A stretch of DNA of 64,000 nt from Bacillus massilinigeriensis (GCF_900117315.1 NZ_LT630337.1:1791261-1855260), one strand, 5' to 3'; shown: positions 34,925 through 45,073, numbered from the stretch's first letter. Notes: generated from the sequence alone by a model not told the origin. Numbers and translations are program-made.

Positions 34925-35346
34925 GGGTATGAATATTCTCTGACAGCCAAATAAAACTATTTTTTATCATTCTAGAAATATTGATTCGACGGATAATAAA
35001 TAAAAATTCATGATTTGAAATATACGAAACCAACTAGTCTTAGAAAAGGCGAGCTGGTTTTTTTGCTAGAAATTGGGTTTATTTTTTTTAATAGAGCCAT
35101 TCAGATATTAAAGGTTGGTCAATTAGGTACTAAAGCGGGTACTTAATTCCTAAATTATCATTACAACAAAGCAGTCATAAAAATTTAACAAATATTTAAA
35201 AATAATAAATTCTTTATTTTAAAATAATTCACAATTCCCAAAATTCATGTTAAACTATCAATCATTATAACTAAAAACAAACTCATTAGAGGTGAGTATG
35301 TTACATTATTTCTATCAAACCAATAATAAAAAACGGAGGTCAATAA
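34925..35346. other. Intergenic region before sstT
   Basis: A 420-base AT-rich region. Near 35027-35064 is a hairpin with AAACCA/TGGTTT ends and a T-run, perhaps the old terminator of the amidase gene. The rest probably contains the sstT promoter, but no clear pair of boxes was found. No riboswitch was recognised. Confidence 0.4.
35027..35064 (+). terminator. Terminator-like hairpin after the amidase relic
   Basis: AAACCAaCT pairs with AGcTGGTTT across a 20-base interior and is followed by seven T residues on the plus strand. Confidence 0.5.
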
Positions 35347-36579
35347 ATGAAAAATATTATTCTTAAATGGAACGAGATAAGCCTTGTCAAACGAATACTA
35401 GTGGGTATGGTTATTGGTATCCTTCTTGCTTTAACTATTCCTGATGCCACTAAATGGGTAACTATTTTCGGCTCCTTATTTGTCGGTGCATTAAAGGCGG
35501 TAGCACCAATATTAGTTCTTTTCTTAGTTATGTCTGCCATTTCTCAGCACAAGAGTGGGCAACAAACAAACATGAAATCAATTTTAGGCCTATATGGAAT
35601 AAGCACCTTCCTTGCAGGATTTGTAGCAGTGGTTGCAAGCTTTATTTTTCCAGTAACCTTATCCCTTACAACTGGAGCTAAAGACTTAACTCCTCCAGGG
35701 GGTATCATTGAAGTACTAAAAACCCTACTCTTTAACATTGTTGATAATCCAGTGAATGCTTTAATTAATGCCAACTATATTGGAATCTTAACATGGGCTG
35801 TACTTCTTGGAATTGCATTAAAAAATGCCTCTGACTCGACTAAAACCATGCTAAATAATTTTTCGAATGCTATATCACAATTAGTAAAATGGGTAATAAA
35901 TTTGGCTCCAATCGGAATCATGGGTCTTGTTTTTGATACTATCGTAACAAATGGTCTTTCATCCCTAGTCAGCTACGGAAAATTACTTATTCTTCTAATC
36001 GGATGTATGTTATTTGTAGCCCTTGTGGTAAATCCAATCATTGTATTTATCAATATTGGTAGAAATCCATATCCCCTTGTCATTAAATGCTTAAAGGATA
36101 GTGGGATTACCGCGTTCTTTACTCGTAGCTCAGCGGCGAATATACCAGTTAATATGAGCTTATGTGAAAAACTTAATTTAGATAAGGATACATATTCCGT
36201 ATCGATTCCATTAGGTGCTACCATTAATATGGCAGGAGCTGCTGTTACTATTTCTGTTTTGACACTTTCGGCAGCTAACACACTTGGGATTCATGTGGAT
36301 ATAGGTTCTGCAGTAATTCTATCATTCCTCTCAGCTATTTCCGCAGCAGGTGCATCAGGTGTTGCCGGGGGATCGCTTTTACTAATCCCGCTTGCATGTA
36401 GCTTATTTGGAATTTCTAATGATATTGCTATGCAGGTCGTTGGGGTTGGTTTCATTATTGGGGTGTTACAGGACTCTTGTGAAACAGCACTTAATTCATC
36501 ATCTGACGTTCTATTTACTGCTACAGCTGAATATGCGAAGGAACGTAAAGAAAGCAAAACTATTGCAGTAAATTCCTGA
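35347..36579 (+). CDS. sstT: Serine/threonine:sodium symporter SstT
   Basis: A 410-residue membrane transporter of the dicarboxylate/amino acid:cation symporter family that takes up serine and threonine with sodium. The conserved core is [16 protein letters not shown] (about 259-274), followed by [14 protein letters not shown] and [13 protein letters not shown] near the C-terminus, all typical of SstT. The N-terminus [19 protein letters not shown] also fits. GGAGG lies seven bases before the ATG. A dispersed palindromic repeat follows the stop codon and serves as terminator against hutG. Confidence 0.93.
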   Translation: MKNIILKWNEISLVKRILVGMVIGILLALTIPDATKWVTIFGSLFVGALKAVAPILVLFLVMSAISQHKSGQQTNMKSILGLYGISTFLAGFVAVVASFIFPVTLSLTTGAKDLTPPGGIIEVLKTLLFNIVDNPVNALINANYIGILTWAVLLGIALKNASDSTKTMLNNFSNAISQLVKWVINLAPIGIMGLVFDTIVTNGLSSLVSYGKLLILLIGCMLFVALVVNPIIVFINIGRNPYPLVIKCLKDSGITAFFTRSSAANIPVNMSLCEKLNLDKDTYSVSIPLGATINMAGAAVTISVLTLSAANTLGIHVDIGSAVILSFLSAISAAGASGVAGGSLLLIPLACSLFGISNDIAMQVVGVGFIIGVLQDSCETALNSSSDVLFTATAEYAKERKESKTIAVNS

Positions 36580-36612
36580 TGTTTCCCTGATAAAGCAATT
36601 CATAATTATGCA

Positions 36613-36676
36613 GAAGTATGGGGACGGTTCTCTGCTTCCTTTTGTTGGAAGCAGAGAACCGTCCCCATTGCTTTCC
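36613..36676. repeat. REP-like palindrome copy A
   Basis: A perfect 20-bp inverted repeat, 36620-36639 with 36647-36666, around a seven-base loop, core GGGGACGGTTCTCTGCTTCC. It lies between convergent sstT and hutG. A degenerate second copy (36682-36748, AGCACGGAACCGTC) runs into the end of hutG. Confidence 0.9.
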
Positions 36677-36734
36677 AAAAAGAAGCACGGAACTACTCCC
36701 TGCTTCACGAGTCTCAAAATGTAGCACGGAACCG

Positions 36735-37733
36735 TCACCTTGCTTCCTTACTACGTTGAATGAATCCTGTTAAAAAGGTTAACATAACATGGACACCAGC
36801 TTTTACGGTGAGCTGTGCTATATCACGATATGGGTCCAGGCAAACAATATCCATGGCTTGGACTTGAGGATGGCTTCCTGCTAAATATACCGCCTCAAAC
36901 AATTCATCTGTTCTCATGCCGCCAGGTGTTGCTGCTGGAACTCCAGGAGCGTAGGCGATATCAAGCACATCCATATCCACCGTTAGGTATATGACATCCA
37001 CTTTATCTGACAAATTCTTGAGGGCAGTTTGAATCGTAGAAGAGATTCCTTTCTCTCTTACTTGACGCAAGGTTACATAATTCACACCTACTTGATCTGC
37101 ATATTCCTTTAATGATTTCGAATTATAAAACCCATGCAAACCTACATTATATACATCTTCTCCAAGAATGGTTCCACTTTCAATCAGGTTTCGGATGGGT
37201 GTACCATTGCTTGGGCCATTATCCTTCAGACTTCTTAAGTCAAAATGCGTATCCAACTGCAGGATTCCTATCCGTTGTTCCGGATGAGCGAATTTCCATC
37301 CTTTTATCAACATCGCTGTAATCGAATGGTCTCCTCCTAACATAATAGGTAATGCATGTGAATGATACTTACGCATAGAAACCATAGCATCCATAATCCA
37401 TTGATGAGATAGGATTATATCCGTTACATTCTGGCGTACATCACCAAGGTCAAGGACATTCAAATTGGTTAAGTCTGTGTCAAACTCCAAATGATAGGGA
37501 TTAAATGACTTCCATAATTGCCGCATAGACTCAGGATTTTCACTTGCCGCAGAAGCACTAATTGATGAACGAGAAAGAGGAACCCCAAGTATGGTTACGT
37601 CGACAGAACTGAAATCTACCATTTGCTCCTTCCCGGACAGTGTTTGAATCCATTCACTTACCTTTGGTTCATTGCCATACGAAAGGGACCAGCGAAAAGG
37701 AGGTGGTTTAAGCTGAGGATAAGGATATCTCAT
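36735..37733 (-). CDS. hutG: Formimidoylglutamase HutG
   Basis: A 332-residue arginase-fold metalloenzyme that hydrolyses N-formimino-glutamate to glutamate and formamide, the last step of histidine degradation. The manganese ligands lie in GGDHS (about 133-137), QLDTHFDLR (a variant of the usual DAHxD) and VDMDVLD. The start overlaps the hutI stop by four bases (ATGA), so the genes are coupled. An agmatinase is the main alternative, but the operon context settles it. The 3' end of the gene overlaps a degenerate copy of the dispersed palindrome. Confidence 0.9.
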   Translation of the reverse strand: MRYPYPQLKPPPFRWSLSYGNEPKVSEWIQTLSGKEQMVDFSSVDVTILGVPLSRSSISASAASENPESMRQLWKSFNPYHLEFDTDLTNLNVLDLGDVRQNVTDIILSHQWIMDAMVSMRKYHSHALPIMLGGDHSITAMLIKGWKFAHPEQRIGILQLDTHFDLRSLKDNGPSNGTPIRNLIESGTILGEDVYNVGLHGFYNSKSLKEYADQVGVNYVTLRQVREKGISSTIQTALKNLSDKVDVIYLTVDMDVLDIAYAPGVPAATPGGMRTDELFEAVYLAGSHPQVQAMDIVCLDPYRDIAQLTVKAGVHVMLTFLTGFIQRSKEAR

Positions 37734-39010
37734 ATTAATAAATTCCCCTTCTCAACTAATATATTTCCTGCCTTTATCACGGTATCGACAAGATTGATGG
37801 CATAGTTGTACTGCATATAAGAATAGTTTGGTGCATCAAACATGACTAAATCTGCAGCCTTCCCCTTTTCTAAACTACCAACGCGATGTGCTTGCTTAAT
37901 TGCATGAGCTGCGTTAATCGTAGTTGCTACTAGAACCTCGGCTGGGGTCATTCCCATCGTGAGGCAGCCCAAATTCATTATAAAAGGCAATGATTCACTA
38001 GGAGATGATCCAGGATTTCGATCTGTGGATAGGGCTACTGCCACCCCTTGGTCTATCATTTTTCGACCATTCGCAGCCTTCGTTTTTAAGAAAAATGCTG
38101 TTCCTGGGAGTAAGACAGCAACCACACCTTTGTCAGCCAACTGCTTTATCCCTTCATCTGATGCACGCAAAAGATGATCTGCTGATACAGCACCAAGCCT
38201 TGCTGCTAATTCTGCCCCTTGATAGGGCTCTATTTCATCTGCATGAATTTTTGGTAGCAATCCATACTCCAGTCCTGCACGTAAAATTCTCTCAGACTGC
38301 TCTGGTGTAAACACACCATGTTCACAAAAAACATCATTAAACCGTGCAAGTCCACTTTTGGCTACTTCCGGAATCATTTGGTTAACAATTATATCAACAA
38401 AAACATCCGGATCGTCTTTATATTCAGCAGGTACAGCATGCGCCCCCATAAAGGTGGATACGATATCAATTGGATGATCTTCATTCAATCGCTTTACTAC
38501 ACGCAACTGCTTCATTTCATGTTCCAACGTTAAACCATAGCCACTTTTGGCCTCAAGTGTTGTAACACCGTATTGTAAAAAGCGATTGAGGCGTTTATAC
38601 GCTAATTCATACAATTCATCCTCCGTTGCTGCCCGCGTAGCCCGAGTTGTATTATGAATTCCTCCACCTGCATTCATAATTTCCATATAAGTTTTTCCTT
38701 GTAGACGCATGTCAAACTCATTTTCCCTGGTTCCAGCAAACACTAAATGAGTATGGGCATCTACCAGCCCAGGCGTAACCACCTTTCCTGTTGCATCAAG
38801 CACATGAGCTTCTTGAAGACGATTACAGAAGAATTTCATTACATTATCATCGGTATCTACCATCTGAATAATCCCATCTTCGATCCATACAGCACCGTCT
38901 TCGATAATATGTAAATCGTTCATTTTTTTTCCTGTTACTGGTTGATCAGACGTCCCTTTTAGTGTGATTAACTGAGCTGCATGACGAAGTAGAATAGGTT
39001 TTTTCCTCAT
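37730..39010 (-). CDS. hutI: Imidazolonepropionase HutI
   Basis: A 426-residue amidohydrolase that opens imidazolonepropionate to formiminoglutamate. Metal-binding HTH sits in VDAHTHLVFAGTRENEF, with the later ligands in GAHAVP, KIHADEIE and STDRNPGSS. The start at 39010 is chosen for GGGTGA about six bases upstream; an in-frame GTG lies nine bases earlier. It is the middle gene of hutU-hutI-hutG, 160 bases after hutU. Confidence 0.93.
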   Translation of the reverse strand: MRKKPILLRHAAQLITLKGTSDQPVTGKKMNDLHIIEDGAVWIEDGIIQMVDTDDNVMKFFCNRLQEAHVLDATGKVVTPGLVDAHTHLVFAGTRENEFDMRLQGKTYMEIMNAGGGIHNTTRATRAATEDELYELAYKRLNRFLQYGVTTLEAKSGYGLTLEHEMKQLRVVKRLNEDHPIDIVSTFMGAHAVPAEYKDDPDVFVDIIVNQMIPEVAKSGLARFNDVFCEHGVFTPEQSERILRAGLEYGLLPKIHADEIEPYQGAELAARLGAVSADHLLRASDEGIKQLADKGVVAVLLPGTAFFLKTKAANGRKMIDQGVAVALSTDRNPGSSPSESLPFIMNLGCLTMGMTPAEVLVATTINAAHAIKQAHRVGSLEKGKAADLVMFDAPNYSYMQYNYAINLVDTVIKAGNILVEKGNLLI

Positions 39011-39173
39011 AAATATCACCCTTGTTCTAGTAAGTTCGCTACCTATGAAACTCTTTTTGAATTGGATTCTATTCCTCGAAATCTCTTATTCATTCAAGAT
39101 TTCACTCATTTTGTCTTAAAGCTTGCAAGAGTACTCCTAAAAATAAGGTTTTGCCCCTCTTGCATGCAATCAA

Positions 39174-40844
39174 TTATTCTAACATTGGAATATTTACTCC
39201 TTTATCCTTTGCAACCTTAATTGCTTTCTCATAACCTGCATCAGCATGACGAATGACACCCATTCCAGGATCAGAAACAAGTACTCTTTCAATCCGCTGG
39301 GCTGCTTCTTTCGTTCCGTCAGCAACCAAAACTTGGCCTGCATGCAGCGAATAGCCCATACCTACTCCACCACCATGATGGACACTTACCCAGCTTGCCC
39401 CACCACTCGTATTAATCAATGCATTTAATATTGGCCAATCAGCAACCGCATCGCTTCCATCCTTCATTGCCTCTGTCTCACGATTAGGAGAAGCAACCGA
39501 GCCGCCATCTAAATGGTCACGGCCAAACACGATTGGTGCCCTTAATTCTCCGCTTGCTACCATTTCATTTATTTTTAACGCAAATCTATGACGCTCCCCG
39601 TAGCCGAGCCAACAAATACGCGCTGGAAGGCCCTGCCACTTAACCATTTTTTGAGCCATTTCCATCCAATTGACAAGCGATTCATCCTCTTTAAACATTT
39701 CCATCGCCACGTGGTCTGTCTTATAAATATCCTCTGGGTCTCCAGATAATGCTACCCAACGGAATGGTCCTTTTCCCTCACAGAAAAGCGGACGAAGGTA
39801 CGCTGGAACGAAGCCAGGAAAATCAAAGGCGTTCTCTACACCCATTTTTTTTGCATATGCTCGAATATTATTGCCGTAATCAAAGGTTTCAGCTCCAGCC
39901 TTTTGAAAGTCCAGCATCGCTTGAACATGTACAGCCATTGATTCCATTGCTTTACGCTCATAGGTATTAGGGTCACTTTTTCGAAGCGCCAAAGCTTCAT
40001 CGTAGGTCATACCATTGGGTACATAACCGTTAATTGGGTCATGAGCACTGGTTTGATCGGTTACTATATCAGGAATAATGCCTCGCTTCAGCAATTCAGG
40101 GTAAACATCAGCACAATTTCCAACTAGTCCAATGGATGCTGGTTCTCCCTTTTCAGTCAGTTCCTTTACCATAATTAATGCTTCATCCAAATCCTCTGTT
40201 ATGTAGTCGCAATAGGCTTCGTTAATTTTTCTTTCAATCCTTTTCTTGTCTACCTCGACTACAAGAATCACACCTTTTGCCATTTTCCCCGCAAGTGGCT
40301 GGGCCCCACTCATTCCGCCCATACCACCAGTAAGTATAAATTTCCCGGTCAAGTCAGGCTTTCCAAATGCTTTTTTAGCTGCCTCCACAAAGCTCAAATA
40401 TGTTCCTTGTAAAATCCCTTGAGCCCCTATATAAATCCAGCTACCAGCTGTCATTTGACCATACATTATAAGTCCTTTTTCTTCGAGTTCGTAGAAATGA
40501 TTCCAGTTTGACCAAGCAGGTACTAAATTTGAATTAGCAATTAATATCCTTGGTGCCATTTCATGAGTACGAAAAACCCCTACAGGCTTTCCTGATTGAA
40601 CCAATAATGTTTCATCATTTTCTAGTTTCTTTAGGGTATCTATAATGGCGTCAAAGCATTCCCAACTGCGTGCAGCTTTTCCAATTCCACCATAGACTAT
40701 GAGATCTTCAGGTCTCTCTGCAACCTCAGGATCAAGGTTATTCATGAGCATTCGCATTGCTGCTTCTTGTACCCACCCTTTACAAGTTAATTCCGTCCCT
40801 TTAGGTGCTCTTACAATGCGGTCAGTTGGCTTCCTTTTATCCAT
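39174..40844 (-). CDS. hutU: Urocanate hydratase HutU
   Basis: A 556-residue NAD-dependent enzyme that converts urocanate to imidazolonepropionate. Conserved segments include [32 protein letters not shown] near the C-terminus and the conserved cysteine motif in [13 protein letters not shown]. Length matches the family. GGGGGATGGG precedes the ATG. The frame stays open for 49 further codons upstream, without a start codon. hutH (histidase) is absent from this operon. Confidence 0.95.
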   Translation of the reverse strand: MDKRKPTDRIVRAPKGTELTCKGWVQEAAMRMLMNNLDPEVAERPEDLIVYGGIGKAARSWECFDAIIDTLKKLENDETLLVQSGKPVGVFRTHEMAPRILIANSNLVPAWSNWNHFYELEEKGLIMYGQMTAGSWIYIGAQGILQGTYLSFVEAAKKAFGKPDLTGKFILTGGMGGMSGAQPLAGKMAKGVILVVEVDKKRIERKINEAYCDYITEDLDEALIMVKELTEKGEPASIGLVGNCADVYPELLKRGIIPDIVTDQTSAHDPINGYVPNGMTYDEALALRKSDPNTYERKAMESMAVHVQAMLDFQKAGAETFDYGNNIRAYAKKMGVENAFDFPGFVPAYLRPLFCEGKGPFRWVALSGDPEDIYKTDHVAMEMFKEDESLVNWMEMAQKMVKWQGLPARICWLGYGERHRFALKINEMVASGELRAPIVFGRDHLDGGSVASPNRETEAMKDGSDAVADWPILNALINTSGGASWVSVHHGGGVGMGYSLHAGQVLVADGTKEAAQRIERVLVSDPGMGVIRHADAGYEKAIKVAKDKGVNIPMLE

Positions 40845-40991
40845 TTTCCCATCCCCCGATAAGATTGTGACTGTCCCCTTAAGGTACCTGGGACCATAAA
40901 AGTAATCAGTCTCAGCATACGCAACTATAATATCAGCATATGCCCCATTGGTAATAAAATGCTTCTGGGATAGGAAGTTTAATTGTTCACT
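40845..40991 (-). pseudogene. Start-less in-frame coding-like stretch upstream of hutU
   Basis: Between a TAA and the hutU ATG there are 49 open codons in frame with hutU. The conceptual product includes [18 protein letters not shown] and [17 protein letters not shown], which looks protein-like. There is no ATG, GTG or TTG in this frame. I cannot identify it. It may be the 3' relic of a lost gene fused by deletion, or chance. Confidence 0.3.
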
Positions 40992-41005
40992 TTATACAGC
41001 CAAAT

Positions 41006-41037
41006 TAAAAAAGAAGCCGGGAACCCCCCTGCTTCTC
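41006..41037 (-). terminator. Terminator of the YitT gene
   Basis: AGAAGC and GCTTCT pair around a GC-rich interior with GGGG/CCC pairing, followed by TTTTTT on the minus strand. It overlaps the yitT stop codon. Confidence 0.75.
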
Positions 41038-41909
41038 TAATGAATATTATTCTTTCTAAAATTCCCACCCTTAACTTCTGCTACATCATACACTGTAACA
41101 AAACATTTTGGGTCAATGTCATTTATGATTTCTTTTAATTTTGTTTCCTCTAAGCGATTGATGACACAAGTAATTTCTTTGAACTTTTCATGGGAAAAAC
41201 CACCATAAGCATCTTTGTATGTAGCGCTTCTACCTAAGCGGTCACGTATAGTCTCAACCATCAATTCAGGTTGAGTTGTAATGATTTGAAAGGTTTTAGA
41301 GCCACTAAGACCTTCTTCAACGATATGTATGACTTTTGAAGCAATAAAGTAAGCAATTGCCGATAGAATCGCTCCTTGAAGACCGAATACGGTTGAAACG
41401 ACAATAAATACAAATATATTTAAGAAAAGAATGAAATCACTTGTACCAAAAGGTAATTTGCGAGCAAGTAGTACGGCGAGCATATCAATCCCATCTAATG
41501 CACCCCCGTTTCTTAATGCTAACCCCATCCCAAAACCGAGGATGATACCACCAACAACTGTAACCAACAACGTATCGCCTTCAATAATAGCTGGGGTATG
41601 GTGCATTAAGCTAGTCCCAATAGCTAATGATACTATCCCGATAACCGAGAAGATGGCAAAGCTTTTTCCAATTTGTTGATAACCTAACCAAATAAATGGA
41701 ATATTAAGTAACGCAATGAGAACTCCTAATGGCAATCCAAATAACTGTGATCCTACGATACTTAGACCTGTCACACCCCCATCTGATACGTTGTTTGGGA
41801 TTAATACTGTTTCTAGTCCATATGCAGCAATAAAACCCCCAAGAATTACCATTATCCCTCGCATAATCATTTTCAGTTTTATCGGCTTATTCTTTTTGAT
41901 ACTATCCAT
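41037..41909 (-). CDS. YitT family membrane protein
   Basis: A 290-residue integral membrane protein with about six helices (DUF161 repeat part, 15-200) and a cytosolic C-terminal DUF2179 domain (about 215-280, QIITTQPELMVETIRDRLGRSATYKDAYGGFSHE). The pattern GLETVLIPNNVSDGGVTGLS and LGFGMGLALRNGGALDGIDMLA is characteristic. Function is unknown; family members are sometimes tied to transport or stress. It is transcribed alone. Confidence 0.9.
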   Translation of the reverse strand: MDSIKKNKPIKLKMIMRGIMVILGGFIAAYGLETVLIPNNVSDGGVTGLSIVGSQLFGLPLGVLIALLNIPFIWLGYQQIGKSFAIFSVIGIVSLAIGTSLMHHTPAIIEGDTLLVTVVGGIILGFGMGLALRNGGALDGIDMLAVLLARKLPFGTSDFILFLNIFVFIVVSTVFGLQGAILSAIAYFIASKVIHIVEEGLSGSKTFQIITTQPELMVETIRDRLGRSATYKDAYGGFSHEKFKEITCVINRLEETKLKEIINDIDPKCFVTVYDVAEVKGGNFRKNNIH

Positions 41910-42285
41910 ATTATTCCCCCTTCAACTCCTTTATCATATTTTTAGTTTACCATAAACACCAAACATAATTAGTGAACATGCAATATAATTATGATGTTTA
42001 TACAGTGAACTACAATGTGCAAAATGAGTGGGATTTTCACCACATATATTTAATTGATAAAAGGTATATTCTTTCAATCTTTTATCATTGATAAAGCACC
42101 CATTACTTTAAAACGAAAAGGCCATTCTCCTTATAGAAGAATAGCTCCTAGTCATTTTATTCAGTATAGATAGTTATACTAATATTCATTTCAAAGAATA
42201 GCAATCCCTCATAATGAAGCATCGCCCCTTATTGCTGTATGTATGGTGTCTCACCATTTTTATACTTCAACTACTTACTATACGA
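41910..42285. other. Intergenic region upstream of yitT
   Basis: A 376-base AT-rich region. It contains a hairpin TGATAAAAG/CTTTTATCA near 42056-42088 and probable promoter sequence for yitT on the minus strand. No coding relic was identified here; the adjacent stretch at 42286-42495 does carry one. Confidence 0.4.
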
Positions 42286-42495
42286 TCAACGTGAAGGTTT
42301 TGGCGGTTGGCAAACATCACATTTACGTTGATGGTTATTTTTAAATTTTGTCAATGTTTTTTCAAAATTGTTTCCACATGAACATTTAAATAGTAACTTT
42401 TGGGAAAAGCCATGAAATTCCGTCGTTAGCAACTTACTTTCCTAATTGCTCTCAACAAATTCTTTAATCTTATCAATTGTCCATCGTTTATTCAT
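42286..42495 (-). pseudogene. Treble-clef/zinc-ribbon protein gene with an internal stop
   Basis: Seventy codons starting at an ATG with AGATGTAAG upstream. The product starts MNKRWTIDKIKEFVESN, then a TAG stop, then continues in frame with LFKCSCGNNF and RKCDVCQPPK before TGA. The CxC-x18-CxxC pattern is a zinc-binding treble clef found at the N-terminus of some Bacillus and Clostridium zinc-finger or endonuclease-like proteins. The in-frame stop and missing C-terminal part show that this copy is broken. Confidence 0.7.
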
Positions 42496-42616
42496 TTTCT
42501 TACATCTCCATATTTCTCTCTTTCGCGATGGCTTTTCTTAGCTTCGGTTTAAGAATGAGCGAAAGTAGTAATAAAACTCAGTTTCTCTTTATAAAGAACT
42601 GGTATACATTCGATTT

Positions 42617-42994
42617 TTATTCCTGATTAAACCAGAGTGGATCTTTGTCATCAGCATCACCATTATAATTGATTAAAACCTCATCTCCTGCTTTTATATC
42701 CTTGTAAGCATAGAAATCAAATGTGTGGTTTTTAAAATTAATCTCATAAATGGCATTCGGTTCATAAGAATGATTAAACAACATTCCATAACCAAGAAGG
42801 ATTGCAGAATGATTTATCCCATACTCAAAAGCGTAATCAGCAAGTAACGTTTGCTCAATGTACTTATGTTGGTCATTTGGATAAGCAATAACTGGAGCTT
42901 CATGGATAAGCTCTCCTTTTTTGATATCACATGTAGCAAATACCCCTCTGTTAAATTCTCCTTCACTTAGTGGAGATGTTTTTACTTCAATCAT
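42617..42994 (-). CDS. Small SET-domain protein (putative protein lysine methyltransferase)
   Basis: A 125-residue stand-alone SET domain. The N-terminal GEFNRGVFATCDIKKGELIHEAPVI, the NHSYEPNA motif (about 74-81) and GDEVLINYNG (about 103-112) match the SAM- and lysine-binding parts of SET proteins. No pre- or post-SET cysteines are visible. Such short SET proteins occur sporadically in Bacillales; their target is unknown. The divergent promoter region to the right has no obvious signals. Confidence 0.85.
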   Translation of the reverse strand: MIEVKTSPLSEGEFNRGVFATCDIKKGELIHEAPVIAYPNDQHKYIEQTLLADYAFEYGINHSAILLGYGMLFNHSYEPNAIYEINFKNHTFDFYAYKDIKAGDEVLINYNGDADDKDPLWFNQE

Positions 42995-43301
42995 GTTGTT
43001 CTCCTACTCACTTTTATTATATTCTTTCTAACTGTAACATTAATTTAGTCAATGGGCTCTAATTATTTATAAAGAGACTCCAATATCTTCTTATTATTTT
43101 TATCAATGATAGAGGATTAATTCAAGAAAAAGTATGCGATTTTCTTTCACAAATAAGATTAATTGAAATAGAAAAAGGGTAGTAAATCGAAATGTCGAAT
43201 TATAGAAGAAAATAGGAAATTCCTTCAAATAAATGCAAGGATGGATTAGGTATTCCAATAGTAAAACATTATTTTAACAATAATATTAAGGTGATGATAT
43301 C
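42995..43301. other. Intergenic region between SET and a small gene
   Basis: A 307-base divergent region rich in A and T, with no clear promoter pair, hairpin or known element. A weak coding-like piece (GATGGATTAGGTATTCC near 43232-43252) does not form a convincing frame. Confidence 0.35.
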
Positions 43302-43550
43302 ATGACAGAAATAGATCGACGAGACCGATTAAGTGAGGAACCATTTGCCTATCAAATAACAAAAAAAGGAACGGTAATGGTTTATTATAAAGGGAAACAA
43401 ATCATAATTGTTAAAAATAGAGAGGCCGAACGTCTTATAGCAAGCATTAATAAGGTTCATGATAATATTAAAGAAGTACAATTATTGTTAGCAAAGATTA
43501 CAGGTAACTTTAAACATGGGAATGAGAAAATTGTAAAAAGAAAGAACTAA
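43302..43550 (+). CDS. Hypothetical protein, 82 residues
   Basis: A short basic protein with the segment PFAYQITKKGTVMVYYKGKQIIIVKNREAERLIASI. AAGGTGATGATATC precedes the ATG. The N-terminal half looks like a small beta-rich fold, and the C-terminal half is helical and lysine-rich. I do not recognise the family. It stands alone and has no obvious terminator. Confidence 0.65.
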   Translation: MTEIDRRDRLSEEPFAYQITKKGTVMVYYKGKQIIIVKNREAERLIASINKVHDNIKEVQLLLAKITGNFKHGNEKIVKRKN

Positions 43551-43753
43551 AATAGGCTTATTCCTCATCGTTCAAATATATAAACTAGTTAAGAAATGAG
43601 GATTGCTCGAAAAAAGGGGACTTTAACCAAAATAGGTGTTTATCATTATTTCAGGAGTTATATACTAGATTTTACTCATTCATGTAAATAACTCCTTAAT
43701 ACCTTTACATTTTTGAACACATAAGTATTTGAATTAATCCGCCTTCTGTCCTG

Positions 43754-44887
43754 CTATGGCTTTAGTACCACCTTAATACAATCATCCTCCTTATTGTTGA
43801 AAATATGGTATGCATGTGAAGCCTCTTCTAACGGTAGAGTATGAGTTATGATTTGGGTTGGATTAATCTTCCCATTTTTTATTTTATCGTACAATTGTGG
43901 CATGTAATGACGAGCAGGCGCTTGTCCCATTTTTATTGAAATATTTCGAACAAAAAATGGTCCCAATGGAAACATATTATACAAGCCACCATATACCCCA
44001 GTAATTTGTAATGTTCCTCCCTTACGAACAGCCTTTGTAGCGATTTGAATTGGACTTAGCGTTCCACCTTGAAGTTTTAATTTCTGTTCAACCCACTCAA
44101 ATGGAGACTTTTTCCCGTCCATTCCTACGCAATCAATCACAACGTCTGCCCCACCCTTTGTTAATTCCTTTAAGGTTTCACCTGTATCATCATACTTGGT
44201 AAAGTCAAATACTTCTGTCTTATTCATCTTTCTTGAATGTTCGAGACGATAAGAGATGTAATCTACAGCAATAACACGTTCTGCCCCCTTCTCCCAAGCA
44301 AATTGTTGGGCCATTAATCCTATTGGACCACACCCTAAGACAATGACTGTATCTCCCTTTTTCACACCAGCATTTTCAACACTCCAATAGGCGGTAGGTA
44401 GTACATCGGATAAAAACAATAATGACTCATCTTCTAATTCACAATCCTCTGGAATAACAAAAGGGGTATAGTTTCCAAAAGGGACCCGTAAATACTCTGC
44501 CTGCCCACCTGGATAATTCCCAAACTTCTCAGAATATCCGAAGTACCCACCTGAATCGTAGTGTGGGTTGGAGTTATCACATTGACTTTCTAAATCGTGC
44601 TTACAATAATGGCATTTGCCACATGCTACTGTAAACGGAATAACTACTCGATCACCTTTTTTCACTTTTGTTACATCAGGTCCCACTTCTTCCACAATTC
44701 CCATTGGTTCATGTCCGATGACATAACCTATAGGTAAAGGGAAATTTCCTTGATACAAATGCAAATCCGAACCACATATAGCCGTTGATGTCACTCTGAT
44801 AATCACATCTTCACGGTCTTGAATCTTGGGTGCTTCAACTTTTTTTACGGCAACTTCATATTTTCCTTGGTAAGTAACAGCTCTCAC
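43754..44887 (-). CDS. Zinc-dependent alcohol dehydrogenase (MDR)
   Basis: A 377-residue medium-chain dehydrogenase. The catalytic zinc site is at ICGSDLHLYQG and GHEPMGIVEEVG, and four cysteines of the structural zinc lie in CGKCHYCKHDLESQC. The nucleotide fold has VIVLGCGPIGLMAQQFA. A GTG start at 44887 follows GGGGGA at six bases. It resembles the formaldehyde dehydrogenase-like group of Bacillus MDR enzymes, and the natural substrate is unknown. Confidence 0.88.
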   Translation of the reverse strand: MRAVTYQGKYEVAVKKVEAPKIQDREDVIIRVTSTAICGSDLHLYQGNFPLPIGYVIGHEPMGIVEEVGPDVTKVKKGDRVVIPFTVACGKCHYCKHDLESQCDNSNPHYDSGGYFGYSEKFGNYPGGQAEYLRVPFGNYTPFVIPEDCELEDESLLFLSDVLPTAYWSVENAGVKKGDTVIVLGCGPIGLMAQQFAWEKGAERVIAVDYISYRLEHSRKMNKTEVFDFTKYDDTGETLKELTKGGADVVIDCVGMDGKKSPFEWVEQKLKLQGGTLSPIQIATKAVRKGGTLQITGVYGGLYNMFPLGPFFVRNISIKMGQAPARHYMPQLYDKIKNGKINPTQIITHTLPLEEASHAYHIFNNKEDDCIKVVLKP

Positions 44888-44989
44888 TTTACGTCCCCCT
44901 ACTATTAGCTAACCTTATTTTTTGGATAACAGTTGATTTTTATTCAGGGGCAAATATGATGGCTGGTCGGTGTTAACCCATTAAAGAAG

Positions 44990-45015
44990 GAAGCACGGAA
45001 CCGTCCCCATGCTTC
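44990..45015. repeat. REP-like element copy B (half unit)
   Basis: GAAGCACGGAACCGTCCCCA followed by TGCTTC, one half of the dispersed palindrome. It can still fold through its GAAGCA and TGCTTC ends. It lies between the zinc dehydrogenase and the GyrI-like gene. Confidence 0.75.
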
Positions 45016-45073
45016 GATAAGTCTGTGACAGTCTTATAATAGAATGGTAAAAATCAAGAAAACAACTCATTCA

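Noticed and set aside
36735-37733. HutG read as agmatinase, linking it to the agmatine genes
   Set aside because: It is translationally coupled to hutI and lies with hutU, so histidine degradation is the better reading.
42053-42088. TGATAAAAG/CTTTTATCA hairpin
   Set aside because: The stem is AT-only and short, with no T-run. It could be chance in such AT-rich sequence.
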